DNA from: Butyrivibrio proteoclasticus B316
GTDB lineage: Bacteria > Bacillota > Clostridia > Lachnospirales > Lachnospiraceae
DNA length: 64,000 nt
Direction of reading: 5' to 3'
NCBI RefSeq assembly: GCF_000145035.1
Contig: NC_014387.1
Coordinates: forward strand, 2,222,001-2,286,000
In this document: positions 17,563-25,558 of the stretch, one piece after another
Numbering within the stretch: the stretch's first letter is position 1
Layout of the letters: each line of letters opens with the position of its first letter
Notes under the pieces: model-generated
Databases searched by the model: none
Told to the model about the DNA's origin: nothing
Seen by the model: the letters and a program-made list of their open reading frames with translations, nothing else
Made by a program: the position numbers and the translations under genes

Positions 17563-18971
17563 TTAACTCCCTCACGAGTATCCTTGATCTCGACACCCTT
17601 TTCTAAAAGCTCTGCTCTGATCGCATCAGCTGTAGCAAAGTCCTTGGCTTTCTTGGCATTTGCTCTTCTCTCAATAGCATCAAGAATAAACTTTTCAAGC
17701 TCAGGATCAACAGAAGGTCCCTCAGAAACAGCCTTGGCATGTCCCAGAAGATCAAGTGAAAGAACCTTATCAAAGCTCTCAACAAGAGCAAGTTTGGTTG
17801 CATCATTTATATCAGCCTTGAGCACATCATATAAAACTGTAATTGCCATTGATGTGTTAAGGTCATTGCTGACTGCATCTCTAAAGTTCTCTTCAAATTT
17901 CTCTTTGGCAGCGGTATCAACTGCTCCATCCTCTTTGAGCTCAGAAACTCTCTTAACAAGCTTGTTAAATGCCTGTGCAGCCTGATCCAGAGCTTCATAA
18001 GAAAACTCAAGAGGCTTACGATAATGAGACTGTAGGCAGAAGAATCTGTAAACTAAAGGATCATAACCCTTTTCCTGCAGTACAGAAACAGTAAGAACTG
18101 CTCCCTTACTCTTACTCATCTTGCCTGATTTGTCATTGAGGTGATTAGAGTGGAACCAGTATTTGCACCACTCATGGCCAAGATAACTCTCTGACTGAGC
18201 AATTTCATTTGTGTGATGAGGGAAAATATTGTCAACACCACCGCAGTGAATATCGATATATTCTCCAAGGTGCTTCATAGAAATGCATGAGCACTCAATA
18301 TGCCAGCCCGGGTAACCAACGCCCCATGGGCTGTCCCACTTAAGAGCCTGATCTTCAAACTTGGACTTAGTGAACCAGAGAACAAAGTCAGTCTTGTTCT
18401 TCTTGTTGGTATCCTCTTCTACATCATCACGTACGCCAACCTGAAGCTGCTCTTTTTCTACCTCTGAAGAAAATACATAATAATCCTGAAGCTTGCTGGT
18501 ATCGAAATATACGTTACCGCCTGCAACATAGGCATAGCCCTTCTCAAGAAGAACTTCTACCATGTGAATAAACTCAGGAATACAGTTAGTAGCAGGCTCT
18601 ACCACATCAGGACGCTTATTTCCTACTGCATCAAAATCCTTGAAGAAAGCATCTGTATAGAACTTGGCAATTTCCATTACAGTCTTGTGCTCCCTCTTGG
18701 CTCCGGCAAGCATCTTATCTTCACCGGTGTCAGCATCTGATGAAAGATGTCCGACATCTGTAATATTCATGACTCTTTTTACATCATATCCTGCATAACC
18801 AAGAGCCTTGATAAGAACATCCTGCATGATATAGGTTCTGATGTTACCGATATGAGCAAAATGATAAACGGTCGGTCCGCAGGTATACATTGATACCTTG
18901 CCTTCCTCCCTTGGGTTGAACTCCTCTATCTTTCTGGAAAGAGTGTTATAAAAAGTAAATTTATGTGACAT
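17547..18971 (-). CDS. cysS: Cysteinyl-tRNA synthetase
   Basis: Class I synthetase that charges tRNA-Cys; 474 residues, normal length. The ATP-binding HIGN is in YHFAHIGNIRTY, KMSKS is in LNDKSGKMSKSKGAVL, and zinc ligands include Cys of MYTCGPT and the GWHIECS block. The C-terminal DALR-type domain is complete. It overlaps mrnC and starts 19 bp after ispF, so a T-box leader is not possible in that gap and none is seen. Confidence 0.98.
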   Translation of the reverse strand: MSHKFTFYNTLSRKIEEFNPREEGKVSMYTCGPTVYHFAHIGNIRTYIMQDVLIKALGYAGYDVKRVMNITDVGHLSSDADTGEDKMLAGAKREHKTVMEIAKFYTDAFFKDFDAVGNKRPDVVEPATNCIPEFIHMVEVLLEKGYAYVAGGNVYFDTSKLQDYYVFSSEVEKEQLQVGVRDDVEEDTNKKNKTDFVLWFTKSKFEDQALKWDSPWGVGYPGWHIECSCISMKHLGEYIDIHCGGVDNIFPHHTNEIAQSESYLGHEWCKYWFHSNHLNDKSGKMSKSKGAVLTVSVLQEKGYDPLVYRFFCLQSHYRKPLEFSYEALDQAAQAFNKLVKRVSELKEDGAVDTAAKEKFEENFRDAVSNDLNTSMAITVLYDVLKADINDATKLALVESFDKVLSLDLLGHAKAVSEGPSVDPELEKFILDAIERRANAKKAKDFATADAIRAELLEKGVEIKDTREGVKWQLI

Positions 18972-18990
18972 TATCTATATTCTCCTATAG

Positions 18991-19464
18991 TTATTTATTG
19001 GTCAAAAGACATATCGCCTGAGAGGAAATACCCTCTCCTGTTCCTGTAAATCCAAGGCCTTCCTCGGTTGTAGCCTTGACATTTATCTGAGAAAGACTGA
19101 TCCCAAGATCATCAGCAATATTCTGTCTCATTGTATCTATATGTGGTCTCATCTTGGGCGCCTGGGCAATTATGGTGGCATCGATGTTCTCAACGCAGTA
19201 TCCATTATCGTCCAGCATTCTACAGACTTCCCTCAAAAGAGCTCTTGAATCAGCTCCCTTAAACTTAGGATCAGTATCCGGGAAATGCTTGCCGATATCG
19301 CCAAGAGCTGCTGCTCCCAAAAGTGCATCCATTATAGCATGTAAAAGAACATCCGCATCAGAGTGTCCTAAAAGTCCCTTTTCATATGGAATCTTAACGC
19401 CTCCGATAATAAGGTCCCTGTCTTCTACAAGACGGTGCACATCATATCCCATTCCAACTCTCAT
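18991..19464 (-). CDS. ispF: 2-C-methyl-D-erythritol 2,4-cyclodiphosphate synthase
   Basis: Zinc-dependent cyclase of the MEP isoprenoid pathway. The 157-residue subunit (a trimer in the family) has the metal site in GMGYDVHRL and [16 protein letters not shown] and the signature [15 protein letters not shown] near the end. It precedes cysS by 19 bp. ispD, often next to it or fused, is not nearby. Confidence 0.97.
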   Translation of the reverse strand: MRVGMGYDVHRLVEDRDLIIGGVKIPYEKGLLGHSDADVLLHAIMDALLGAAALGDIGKHFPDTDPKFKGADSRALLREVCRMLDDNGYCVENIDATIIAQAPKMRPHIDTMRQNIADDLGISLSQINVKATTEEGLGFTGTGEGISSQAICLLTNK

Positions 19465-19517
19465 GTCAAATACCTCGCGTCTTTATTCAATAAATCTAAT
19501 CATATTAAATCATGTTT

Positions 19518-19826
19518 TTATAGTAAAAGAAACAGTTCCACCACAAATGCAGTAAGACATGACAATCCTGCCACTGTCAGAAGGCTCTTTTTGTTAAAAG
19601 CAAGGATAAGCGCCATGGCAAATCCGGCTATAGAAGAAGCCAAATGGTCTGTAGCCTTAAGTATTGCAGGAAAAGTCATCGCTGCAAGAGTCGCATATGG
19701 AACATAGTACAAAAAAGATTTGATAAAGCGGCTCTTTATTTCTTTCCTGATAAGTGTAAGAGGAAGTGCTCTGATCAAATATGTCACAATAGCCATAAGG
19801 AGGATATACAAATAAACTTTACTCAT
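19518..19826 (-). CDS. azlD: Branched-chain amino acid transport protein AzlD
   Basis: A 102-residue membrane protein with four hydrophobic segments, partner of AzlC. The motif ALPLTLIRKEIKSRFIKSFLYYVP (read as RALPLTL and FLYYVPYA) is typical of AzlD. The pair exports branched-chain amino acids or analogues in family members. Its start overlaps azlC by 8 bp. Confidence 0.9.
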   Translation of the reverse strand: MSKVYLYILLMAIVTYLIRALPLTLIRKEIKSRFIKSFLYYVPYATLAAMTFPAILKATDHLASSIAGFAMALILAFNKKSLLTVAGLSCLTAFVVELFLLL

Positions 19827-20535
19827 TCTCTTCCTCCCTGACCGGTGACACTACTGCTGCAATTGCAGCAACTACCACTGTTACTATTATAATCCTAAAA
19901 CCACCGGAAATCATTTTAAGAAGTGGGGCGTATGTAAACACGCAGCTCATGACCATTGCAGCTATAACAACCACAGCTACAGATCTTTTAACCCTTGTAT
20001 CCGGAATGATGATTGCTATAAACATTCCATAGATAGCAAGTCCCAGACTGCTGATCAGGACCTGAGGCAAAATCTGACCTGCCACTGCCCCAAGAACGGT
20101 TCCCAGAACCCACCCTGAAACAGAGGTAAAAATAAGTCCATAGGAAAACATAGGATACAGCTTGTCTTTTTTGAAAATGCTGACAGCAAATATCTCGTCA
20201 GTAACGCCATATGATATTCCAAGCCTGCTGGCAGTTCCAACGTCTGAGCCAAGTTTCTGTGAAAGAGCTGTGGACATCAGCATATATCTGAGGTTAATAA
20301 TAAACTGCAAGATTGCAAGCTCAATAAAACTGCCATTTCTGGCGATCACCTCAAGAGCCGAAAACTGTCCTGCACTTGTCACATTTAAAAGAGAAGTCAT
20401 CGCCGCCTGAAAAGTAGTCATCCCAATCTTGGAAGCTTCTATTCCAAATGCAAAAGAAACAGCTATATATCCAAGACAGATAGGAATGGCATTTTGGCAG
20501 CCTTCCCTGAAATCCTTCATACTCCCAACACTCAT
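19819..20535 (-). CDS. azlC: Branched-chain amino acid transport protein AzlC
   Basis: A 238-residue membrane protein with about seven hydrophobic segments. Typical AzlC blocks are GYIAVSFAFGIEASKIG, ALEVIARNGSFIELAI and RYMLMSTALSQKL, followed by SYGVTDEIFAVS. It sits 16 bp after the alanyl-tRNA-editing gene and overlaps azlD by 8 bp, so the three may be co-expressed. Confidence 0.92.
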   Translation of the reverse strand: MSVGSMKDFREGCQNAIPICLGYIAVSFAFGIEASKIGMTTFQAAMTSLLNVTSAGQFSALEVIARNGSFIELAILQFIINLRYMLMSTALSQKLGSDVGTASRLGISYGVTDEIFAVSIFKKDKLYPMFSYGLIFTSVSGWVLGTVLGAVAGQILPQVLISSLGLAIYGMFIAIIIPDTRVKRSVAVVVIAAMVMSCVFTYAPLLKMISGGFRIIIVTVVVAAIAAVVSPVREEENE

Positions 20536-20551
20536 CTTCTCGTCCTTCCAG

Positions 20552-21781
20552 TTAGGTCAAAGAATCCAAAACTGACCTAAGATCAGCAACATTAAGGCTT
20601 CCCTGAACCATCGCATTTGAGCCGCCGCCCTTTGCTCCAAACTCTGTTCTGAGCTTATCGCACAGCGCTTTACAATCTTTTCCGGAAGCTCCGGATGCAA
20701 TAATAAATCTGTATCCGCTTTCCTGTGAACCTGCAAAAGCTCCGCAATAGCCCTTCTTGTGTTCAGAAAGAGAATTAACCAGCTTGCGCAGCATATTGGA
20801 GTCATAGGCATTGTCTTTGACCACATAAATGTCATCTTCGGCGGCATTCACAAATATTCCTCCGGAAATATCGCTAGAAGTGACCTGTACAATTTCAGAA
20901 ATCTCGTATCCAATCAGAGTTTCTCTTGCCTGTGACAATTCTGATTTCATATTGCTGTTATCATCAAATGCACGCTTAACAGAAGTAACCACTTTGTCAG
21001 CAGAAGTTGTCAAAAGAGCTGTAAGCTCGCCTACAATATCATGCTCACCCTGAAGGTATAAAAGAGCCCTTCTGCCGCAGAGAATATTGACTCTGACGCC
21101 GCCCTTGTAGTTCTGAAGTCCAACTACCTTGAGCATTCCGATCTCGCCAGTCCTGTTTACATGCGGAGCACAGCAGGCGCAGATATCGATTCCGGGAATC
21201 GTAACTATCCTCACATCGCCTGATAGTTCTTTTTTGCTCCTATATGGGATCTCAGACAGCTTATCTGCTTCCGGGAATTCACAGATCACATCGAGATTTG
21301 CCCAGATAGCTTCATTGGCCTTTATCTCAAGTTTCCTGATATTCTCAGCAGTTAACACGCCGTCATAATCCATGGTCACTTCCGAGTCGCTCAAATGAAA
21401 GCCAACGTTGTTATAGCCATATTCAGAATTAACAAGTCCTGAAAAAATGTGCTCTCCTGTATGCTGCTGCATATTACTGAATCTACGGGCAAAATCAATA
21501 ACGCCGCGAACTCTGGTACCTACCGGTATCTCTTTGTCTGCTATGTGTCTGATTTCTGAGCCAATGCTCACATGCTCGATACCTGCAACACTCTTGCCAT
21601 CATCAAATTCCAGAACACCAATATCACTGCCCTGACCGCCCTGCTCAGGAAAAAAAGCTGTTCTGTCAAGGACAACCTCGTAGCGGCCCTTATAGGCCTT
21701 GTTCTCTGATCTCTCACACTTTATTACTTCAGCAAAAAACTCTGATATATAAGCACTTTCGTAATATAACTCTTTAGTCAT
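20552..21781 (-). CDS. AlaX-type alanyl-tRNA editing hydrolase with DHHA1 domain
   Basis: Free-standing editing enzyme related to the second half of alanyl-tRNA synthetase; it hydrolyses mischarged tRNA-Ala. In 409 residues it has an N-terminal beta-barrel (FPEQGGQGSD), the zinc-binding catalytic motif QQHTGEHIFSGL near residue 107, the second zinc pair in CACCAPHVNRTGEIG near 203, and a C-terminal DHHA1 domain ending with FGAKGGGSNAMVQGSL. GTG 21784 precedes ATG 21781; the latter fits the GGGG ribosome site. The DHHA1 domain makes it the long form of AlaX. Confidence 0.92.
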   Translation of the reverse strand: MTKELYYESAYISEFFAEVIKCERSENKAYKGRYEVVLDRTAFFPEQGGQGSDIGVLEFDDGKSVAGIEHVSIGSEIRHIADKEIPVGTRVRGVIDFARRFSNMQQHTGEHIFSGLVNSEYGYNNVGFHLSDSEVTMDYDGVLTAENIRKLEIKANEAIWANLDVICEFPEADKLSEIPYRSKKELSGDVRIVTIPGIDICACCAPHVNRTGEIGMLKVVGLQNYKGGVRVNILCGRRALLYLQGEHDIVGELTALLTTSADKVVTSVKRAFDDNSNMKSELSQARETLIGYEISEIVQVTSSDISGGIFVNAAEDDIYVVKDNAYDSNMLRKLVNSLSEHKKGYCGAFAGSQESGYRFIIASGASGKDCKALCDKLRTEFGAKGGGSNAMVQGSLNVADLRSVLDSLT

Positions 21782-21866
21782 CACTAAACCCCAACCTGAT
21801 ATTATTGCCTCTTCTTTATCGCATTAAAGAGGCACTATGGCATATTTTACCATATTTCTCAGTAAA

Positions 21867-21895
21867 TACAAAAGAGACCGCTATTACGCGGTCTC
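21867..21895 (-). terminator. carD terminator overlapping the stop codon
   Basis: Minus-strand GAGACCGC-GTAATA-GCGGTCTC followed by TTTTG. The stop codon TAA (21884-21886) is in the loop, so the terminator stem includes the last codons of the gene. Confidence 0.88.
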
Positions 21896-22402
21896 CAATG
21901 GAAGTTCTGAAAGCATTTCTAATACCCTTCTCTTAATAGTCTCTTTTTCTGTCTCAAGGGAATAAGCCAGTTCAGTGTAAAGAAGCTTTTCTGCCAAATT
22001 CAGGTATCTCTCATTAAGCGTGGCGAATCTCTTGCCCTGCGCTTCCCTGGTAGCTTTGATCTTGCGCAAGGACTTCACAAGACCCATCATCTCTTCTACA
22101 TCATTCCTCTTAATGATCTCAAGCATTGCGGGTTCGGCCTTCTTACCCTCCGGAAGTAGAATTTCATCAACTTCCTCGATATCTTCTATCAAATCTTCAG
22201 CATTGTCAGCGCCTGTGACTTCCCTGATCTTGTCTTCGGCTCCCTCTACTGGAACGTAGAGGACACTTCCGGCATCCACTGCGGAAATCATCATGTAATA
22301 CTGTTTCTCTTTGCCCCTCTCAAGAAACGACGGTACCAGAATCTCTCGTACCTGGCATAAGCCATGACTACCGTAAATTACGCACTCTCCAATATTTAAC
22401 AT
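21884..22402 (-). CDS. CarD-family transcriptional regulator
   Basis: A 172-residue RNA-polymerase-interacting protein. The N-terminal CarD/TRCF Tudor-like domain begins MLNIGECVIYGSHGLCQV; members bind the RNAP beta subunit and steady the open complex. The C-terminal half is helical, with FATLNERYLNLAEKLLYTELAYS. A longer frame to 22456 exists, but ATG 22402 follows AAGGAGG. It has an extended -10 promoter, a leader of about 120 bases with a terminator-like hairpin, a cre-like palindrome, and a terminator at its stop codon, so it is a single-gene unit. Confidence 0.9.
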   Translation of the reverse strand: MLNIGECVIYGSHGLCQVREILVPSFLERGKEKQYYMMISAVDAGSVLYVPVEGAEDKIREVTGADNAEDLIEDIEEVDEILLPEGKKAEPAMLEIIKRNDVEEMMGLVKSLRKIKATREAQGKRFATLNERYLNLAEKLLYTELAYSLETEKETIKRRVLEMLSELPLETA

Positions 22403-22441
22403 CGTGTTCCTCCTTAAACTGAAACAAAACATAGTTAACTC

Positions 22442-22455
22442 TGAAAGCGCTTTCA
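22442..22455. promoter_or_regulatory. Perfect cre-like palindrome in the carD leader
   Basis: TGAAAGCGCTTTCA is a perfect 14-bp palindrome that matches the CcpA cre consensus (TGNAANCGNTNNCA). It lies about 70 bp downstream of the start site and 40 bp upstream of carD, where a bound repressor would act as a roadblock. Any LacI-family protein could be the binder. Confidence 0.6.
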
Positions 22456-22467
22456 CGGCTGAAGATT

Positions 22468-22513
22468 AAAAAAACATGGAAGCAGAAATGTCCTTGGTCC
22501 CCACTCACCATGT
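22468..22513 (-). promoter_or_regulatory. Terminator-like hairpin in the carD leader
   Basis: On the minus strand ACATGG (from 22513-22508) pairs with CCATGT (22479-22474) around a 28-base loop and is followed by a T7 run. It lies inside the transcribed leader, so it could be an attenuator or end a small leader RNA. The stem is short and the loop long, so this is tentative. Confidence 0.35.
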
Positions 22514-22531
22514 CCTCACTCGCATGTTAGT

Positions 22532-22560
22532 ATTATAACACGATATTACATTTTTTGTAA
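22532..22560 (-). promoter_or_regulatory. Extended -10 promoter of carD
   Basis: Minus-strand TG-T-TATAAT (-10 at 22532-22537) is a perfect extended -10. A weak -35, TTACAA, lies 17 bp further upstream. Confidence 0.7.
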
Positions 22561-22611
22561 TACTTACAGACGATAAAAACTGTATTTTTTATCTGATTTG
22601 CTAAACCAAGG

Positions 22612-23175
22612 TCATCCCTGGATTAAACGAATACTGTAGTACTCATCCCTAGTGATCATCCCCATATGCTCCACCCTCACTTCAGAAAGCATAGGAATAT
22701 TCGAGTTCTCATTGGTGTACCTGTATGTAAATCCGCATTTTTCCTGGACTCTTTTTGACCTGTCATTTCCGTCAAAGTATCCGCAAACTATTGTTTCCAG
22801 CCCCAGGTCCTCAAAGCCATGTCGCATCAATTCTTTTACAGCTTCCGTAACATATCCATGATTCCAGAAGGGATATCCTATCCAATATCCAAGTTCAGCA
22901 GATGCCTCTTCAAGTGGCCTTTCAGGTGAGCCCTTTAATGTAAGCCCAATACTTCCTACAGGGTTTCCTCCACCACCCTTTATGCAGATGGCATATACCT
23001 CATCTTTGGCAAAAATAGTTCTGATCACAGCCCTGCTGTAATTGATATCCTTATGCGGAAGCCACCCTGCCACAGGTCCTATACGCTCATCACTTGCATA
23101 CTTAAAGAGGCTGGGAGCATCTTCATCTCTCCAGCCTCTTAATATCAATCTTTCTGTTTCCAGAACAAATCCCAT
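22612..23175 (-). CDS. RimJ/RimL-type GNAT acetyltransferase
   Basis: A 187-residue acetyltransferase. It begins ETERLILRGWRDEDAPSLFKY, the hallmark of the RimJ/RimL branch, then has GNPVGSIGL, the acceptor-site ELGYWIGYPFWNHGYVTEAV and a GFEDLGLETIVCGYFDGN block that ends with the CoA-contact asparagine. The longer open frame overlaps the preceding gene; ATG 23175 lies one base after that gene's TGA and is chosen. The substrate (ribosomal protein N-terminus or a small amine) cannot be told. Confidence 0.87.
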   Translation of the reverse strand: MGFVLETERLILRGWRDEDAPSLFKYASDERIGPVAGWLPHKDINYSRAVIRTIFAKDEVYAICIKGGGGNPVGSIGLTLKGSPERPLEEASAELGYWIGYPFWNHGYVTEAVKELMRHGFEDLGLETIVCGYFDGNDRSKRVQEKCGFTYRYTNENSNIPMLSEVRVEHMGMITRDEYYSIRLIQG

Positions 23176-23176
23176 A

Positions 23177-23614
23177 TCAAAGGCCCATATACTGGAAGCC
23201 TGTCTTGGCAGTAAAGGCGTCCAAAGATTTTTTGAATAATGTAAAGTATGCGGTCTCTTTGTGCATCGCTTCGTGGGAAAGGAAAACAATAACCTTACCA
23301 CTCTTGATATCCCACTCAATATCATGCTGAGGATCAAGAGCAACTATATCCTTGAAAGAAAGGCCATATTTTTCTCTGCAGTAATCATCTTTGTTATCAA
23401 GATCCATAACCTCTTCAATAATTTTATTCTTGATTTTGAGGAGATTATCAAGCTGCTCAAGCATGATCTGATGAACAATATTAAGCGAATTTATCTCGTA
23501 GCCTACGAGCTTCATATCGCCGATGATCCTGTCAAAATCCACCGCAGTCTGCTCAAACGGATCAACCTTATTTTCGCCATAGCAAAAAACAGCATTGTAA
23601 AGACCTTCGTTCAT
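23177..23614 (-). CDS. Hypothetical protein between EAL and GNAT genes
   Basis: A 145-residue acidic soluble protein that I do not recognise. It starts MNEGLYNAVFCYGENKVDPF; residues 30-75 look like an amphipathic helix (LVGYEINSLN, QLDNLLKIKNKIIEEVM), and a VIVFLSHEAMHKETAYFTLF segment follows. No signal peptide, membrane segment or catalytic motif is evident. ATG 23614 follows AAAGGAG and is one base after the stop of the EAL gene; its own stop is one base before the GNAT start. This spacing implies translational coupling of all three. Confidence 0.75.
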   Translation of the reverse strand: MNEGLYNAVFCYGENKVDPFEQTAVDFDRIIGDMKLVGYEINSLNIVHQIMLEQLDNLLKIKNKIIEEVMDLDNKDDYCREKYGLSFKDIVALDPQHDIEWDIKSGKVIVFLSHEAMHKETAYFTLFKKSLDAFTAKTGFQYMGL

Positions 23615-23615
23615 A

Positions 23616-25535
23616 TTATTCTCCTTTCGCAAACAAACCTTTCTGAGCCTTGAGGAAATCGATATATTCTTCTTCAGGTATCGGTCTTGAATAATAAAAG
23701 CCCTGTAAATATTCTACGCCTTTATCTATAAGAATTTTGGCCTGATCCATAGTTTCTACACCTTCTGCAAGGATATGCAGGCCAAAGTCCTTAAGAAACT
23801 TAATAGTATAATCAAGCATCCTCATATTTTCCGGTTTATCCTTGTCAAGACAGCTCCACACAAACTCTTTATCCATCTTGACGAGTGCATAATCCATCTT
23901 GAGAATCTCCAGAAGGTTGGAATAGCCGGATCCAAAATCATCCATTGAAATTGTACTTCCGCTCTCCCTTAGTCTTGCAACGTTTTCCTTGAAAACCTCA
24001 TCATTGTTGATATATGAGGTCTCTGTAATCTCGAAATTGATAAAATCAGGCGGAATCTGGTATTTATTCATCTTGTTGATAAGCCTTATATGTGTCTGCT
24101 CATCGACGACTTCATTTCCCGACAGATTAACTTCTATAGTTTTAATTCCATAGGCCTGAAGGTTCTCCCTTGCAATAAAGGAGCAAACCTTTTCAAATAC
24201 CAGGTCATCAATCTCCTGGATCAGTCCGCATTTTTCTGCGATAGGTATGAAATCTTCAGGTGAAATAAATTTCCCTTTATCAGGCCTCTGAAGCCTTACA
24301 AGCGCCTCAGCCGATGAAAAGCTGCCATCCTCTACCGACAGGATAGGCTGGTAATAAACGTCAAAGGACTTCTCTTTTACCGCAGTCCTGACCACATCCT
24401 CAATGGAATTTCTGTAGGTCATCTTATCTACGACAACCTGATCTATAACAAGGTTTGGCGACGACTGTTTAAAAGCATATTCTCCGGACACATAAGTCAG
24501 AATCTGAAGAGCCTTATCCGCCTCGCTGGCATACTTGGGAAGTTCCAGTATGCTAAAGGTTAGCCTGTAATTCTTGCCCTCATTATCCTTTAAATTATTG
24601 ACTATGTTCATGAAGGTCTCAACTCTCTCAGGGTTTCTGACAATCGAACACAGCGTATTCCAGTTAAAAAGATATGCCGGAGTCCCCACGTGACTTTCTG
24701 AAATCTTTCCAACTATCTTCATAAGATCAGTCATCTCACTTCTCTCGGAATTGGACATGACTGCTGTTTTACCGGTAAAAATAACGGACACTACAAAGAA
24801 TTCTCTTCTCATGCCCATTCGCTCCAAAAGAGCCATTTCAAAGGCATCTCTGTTCCTGACCCCATCAATCGATCTCTCGTAATACTCTCTGGGATTTTCC
24901 ATAGACAGGAAAAGAATAAGCGCCATAATCATCATAGCAACTGCTGAAACCTGCATTGCCCTGTCAATAAATTGATAGATCAGAAGAATCGCCCATACTA
25001 TAAGGCCTGATAAAATGCTAAAAAAGCTGTCTTTTCTGATCCGGTTCTTAAAATATATTGTGCGCAAAATAGACAGCAAAACGTAAGTAAAGCCGATTGC
25101 ATAACATATAATAACTGCTGTCCCATAGTTATAGTAATAGCCCCATTCATTGACTCCAACATCTATGCCCATGACAATGGCTATGATCACCGCAATAAGA
25201 GCAGGAATTCCGGTAATCACCACGACCAGGTTAGACACAGCTCTTTTGAGGGTCGTCTTGGCATAAATATAAATGCACATGATAAATGCACTAAACAAAA
25301 GAGAGCCGACATACAATATCTGTGTAACTTCCCTAAGGGCTGCCGCCGAGCTCTTCTCATCTATCAGCATAAAGGCAGTGCACTCTAGAATCTCACATAT
25401 ATTGCAGACAAATACGGACACCAAAAAAACGAAGAAAATTCGCGCAGAAATAAGCTGCGGAATGTTCTTTCTAAGGTATATCACCAGCAGTATGATTGAT
25501 ACCATTATTGCAATTAAAGGTGTACGAATTTCCAT
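23616..25535 (-). CDS. Membrane EAL-domain c-di-GMP phosphodiesterase
   Basis: 639 residues. The first ~225 hold about seven membrane segments, a probable sensor. Residues 225-370 look like a degenerate GGDEF domain: DGVRNRDAFEMALLERMG resembles its start but no GGDEF motif follows. The C-terminal EAL domain (about 390-635) keeps AEALVRLQRP, IEVNLSGNEV, FEITETSYI, ISMDDFGSGYSNL and KMDKEF, all the metal and substrate residues, so cleavage of c-di-GMP is expected. It follows the YetA-like gene by 23 bp and is coupled to the next two genes. Confidence 0.92.
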   Translation of the reverse strand: MEIRTPLIAIMVSIILLVIYLRKNIPQLISARIFFVFLVSVFVCNICEILECTAFMLIDEKSSAAALREVTQILYVGSLLFSAFIMCIYIYAKTTLKRAVSNLVVVITGIPALIAVIIAIVMGIDVGVNEWGYYYNYGTAVIICYAIGFTYVLLSILRTIYFKNRIRKDSFFSILSGLIVWAILLIYQFIDRAMQVSAVAMMIMALILFLSMENPREYYERSIDGVRNRDAFEMALLERMGMRREFFVVSVIFTGKTAVMSNSERSEMTDLMKIVGKISESHVGTPAYLFNWNTLCSIVRNPERVETFMNIVNNLKDNEGKNYRLTFSILELPKYASEADKALQILTYVSGEYAFKQSSPNLVIDQVVVDKMTYRNSIEDVVRTAVKEKSFDVYYQPILSVEDGSFSSAEALVRLQRPDKGKFISPEDFIPIAEKCGLIQEIDDLVFEKVCSFIARENLQAYGIKTIEVNLSGNEVVDEQTHIRLINKMNKYQIPPDFINFEITETSYINNDEVFKENVARLRESGSTISMDDFGSGYSNLLEILKMDYALVKMDKEFVWSCLDKDKPENMRMLDYTIKFLKDFGLHILAEGVETMDQAKILIDKGVEYLQGFYYSRPIPEEEYIDFLKAQKGLFAKGE

Positions 25536-25558
25536 AAATTTATTATAATATAAAACTA

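Noticed and set aside
21807..21833. Hairpin GCCTCTT-N12-AAAGAGGC ahead of the alaX-like gene as a terminator
   Set aside because: It lies in the leader between the carD terminator and the alaX start, and no T-run follows it. It may be just a weak leader hairpin.
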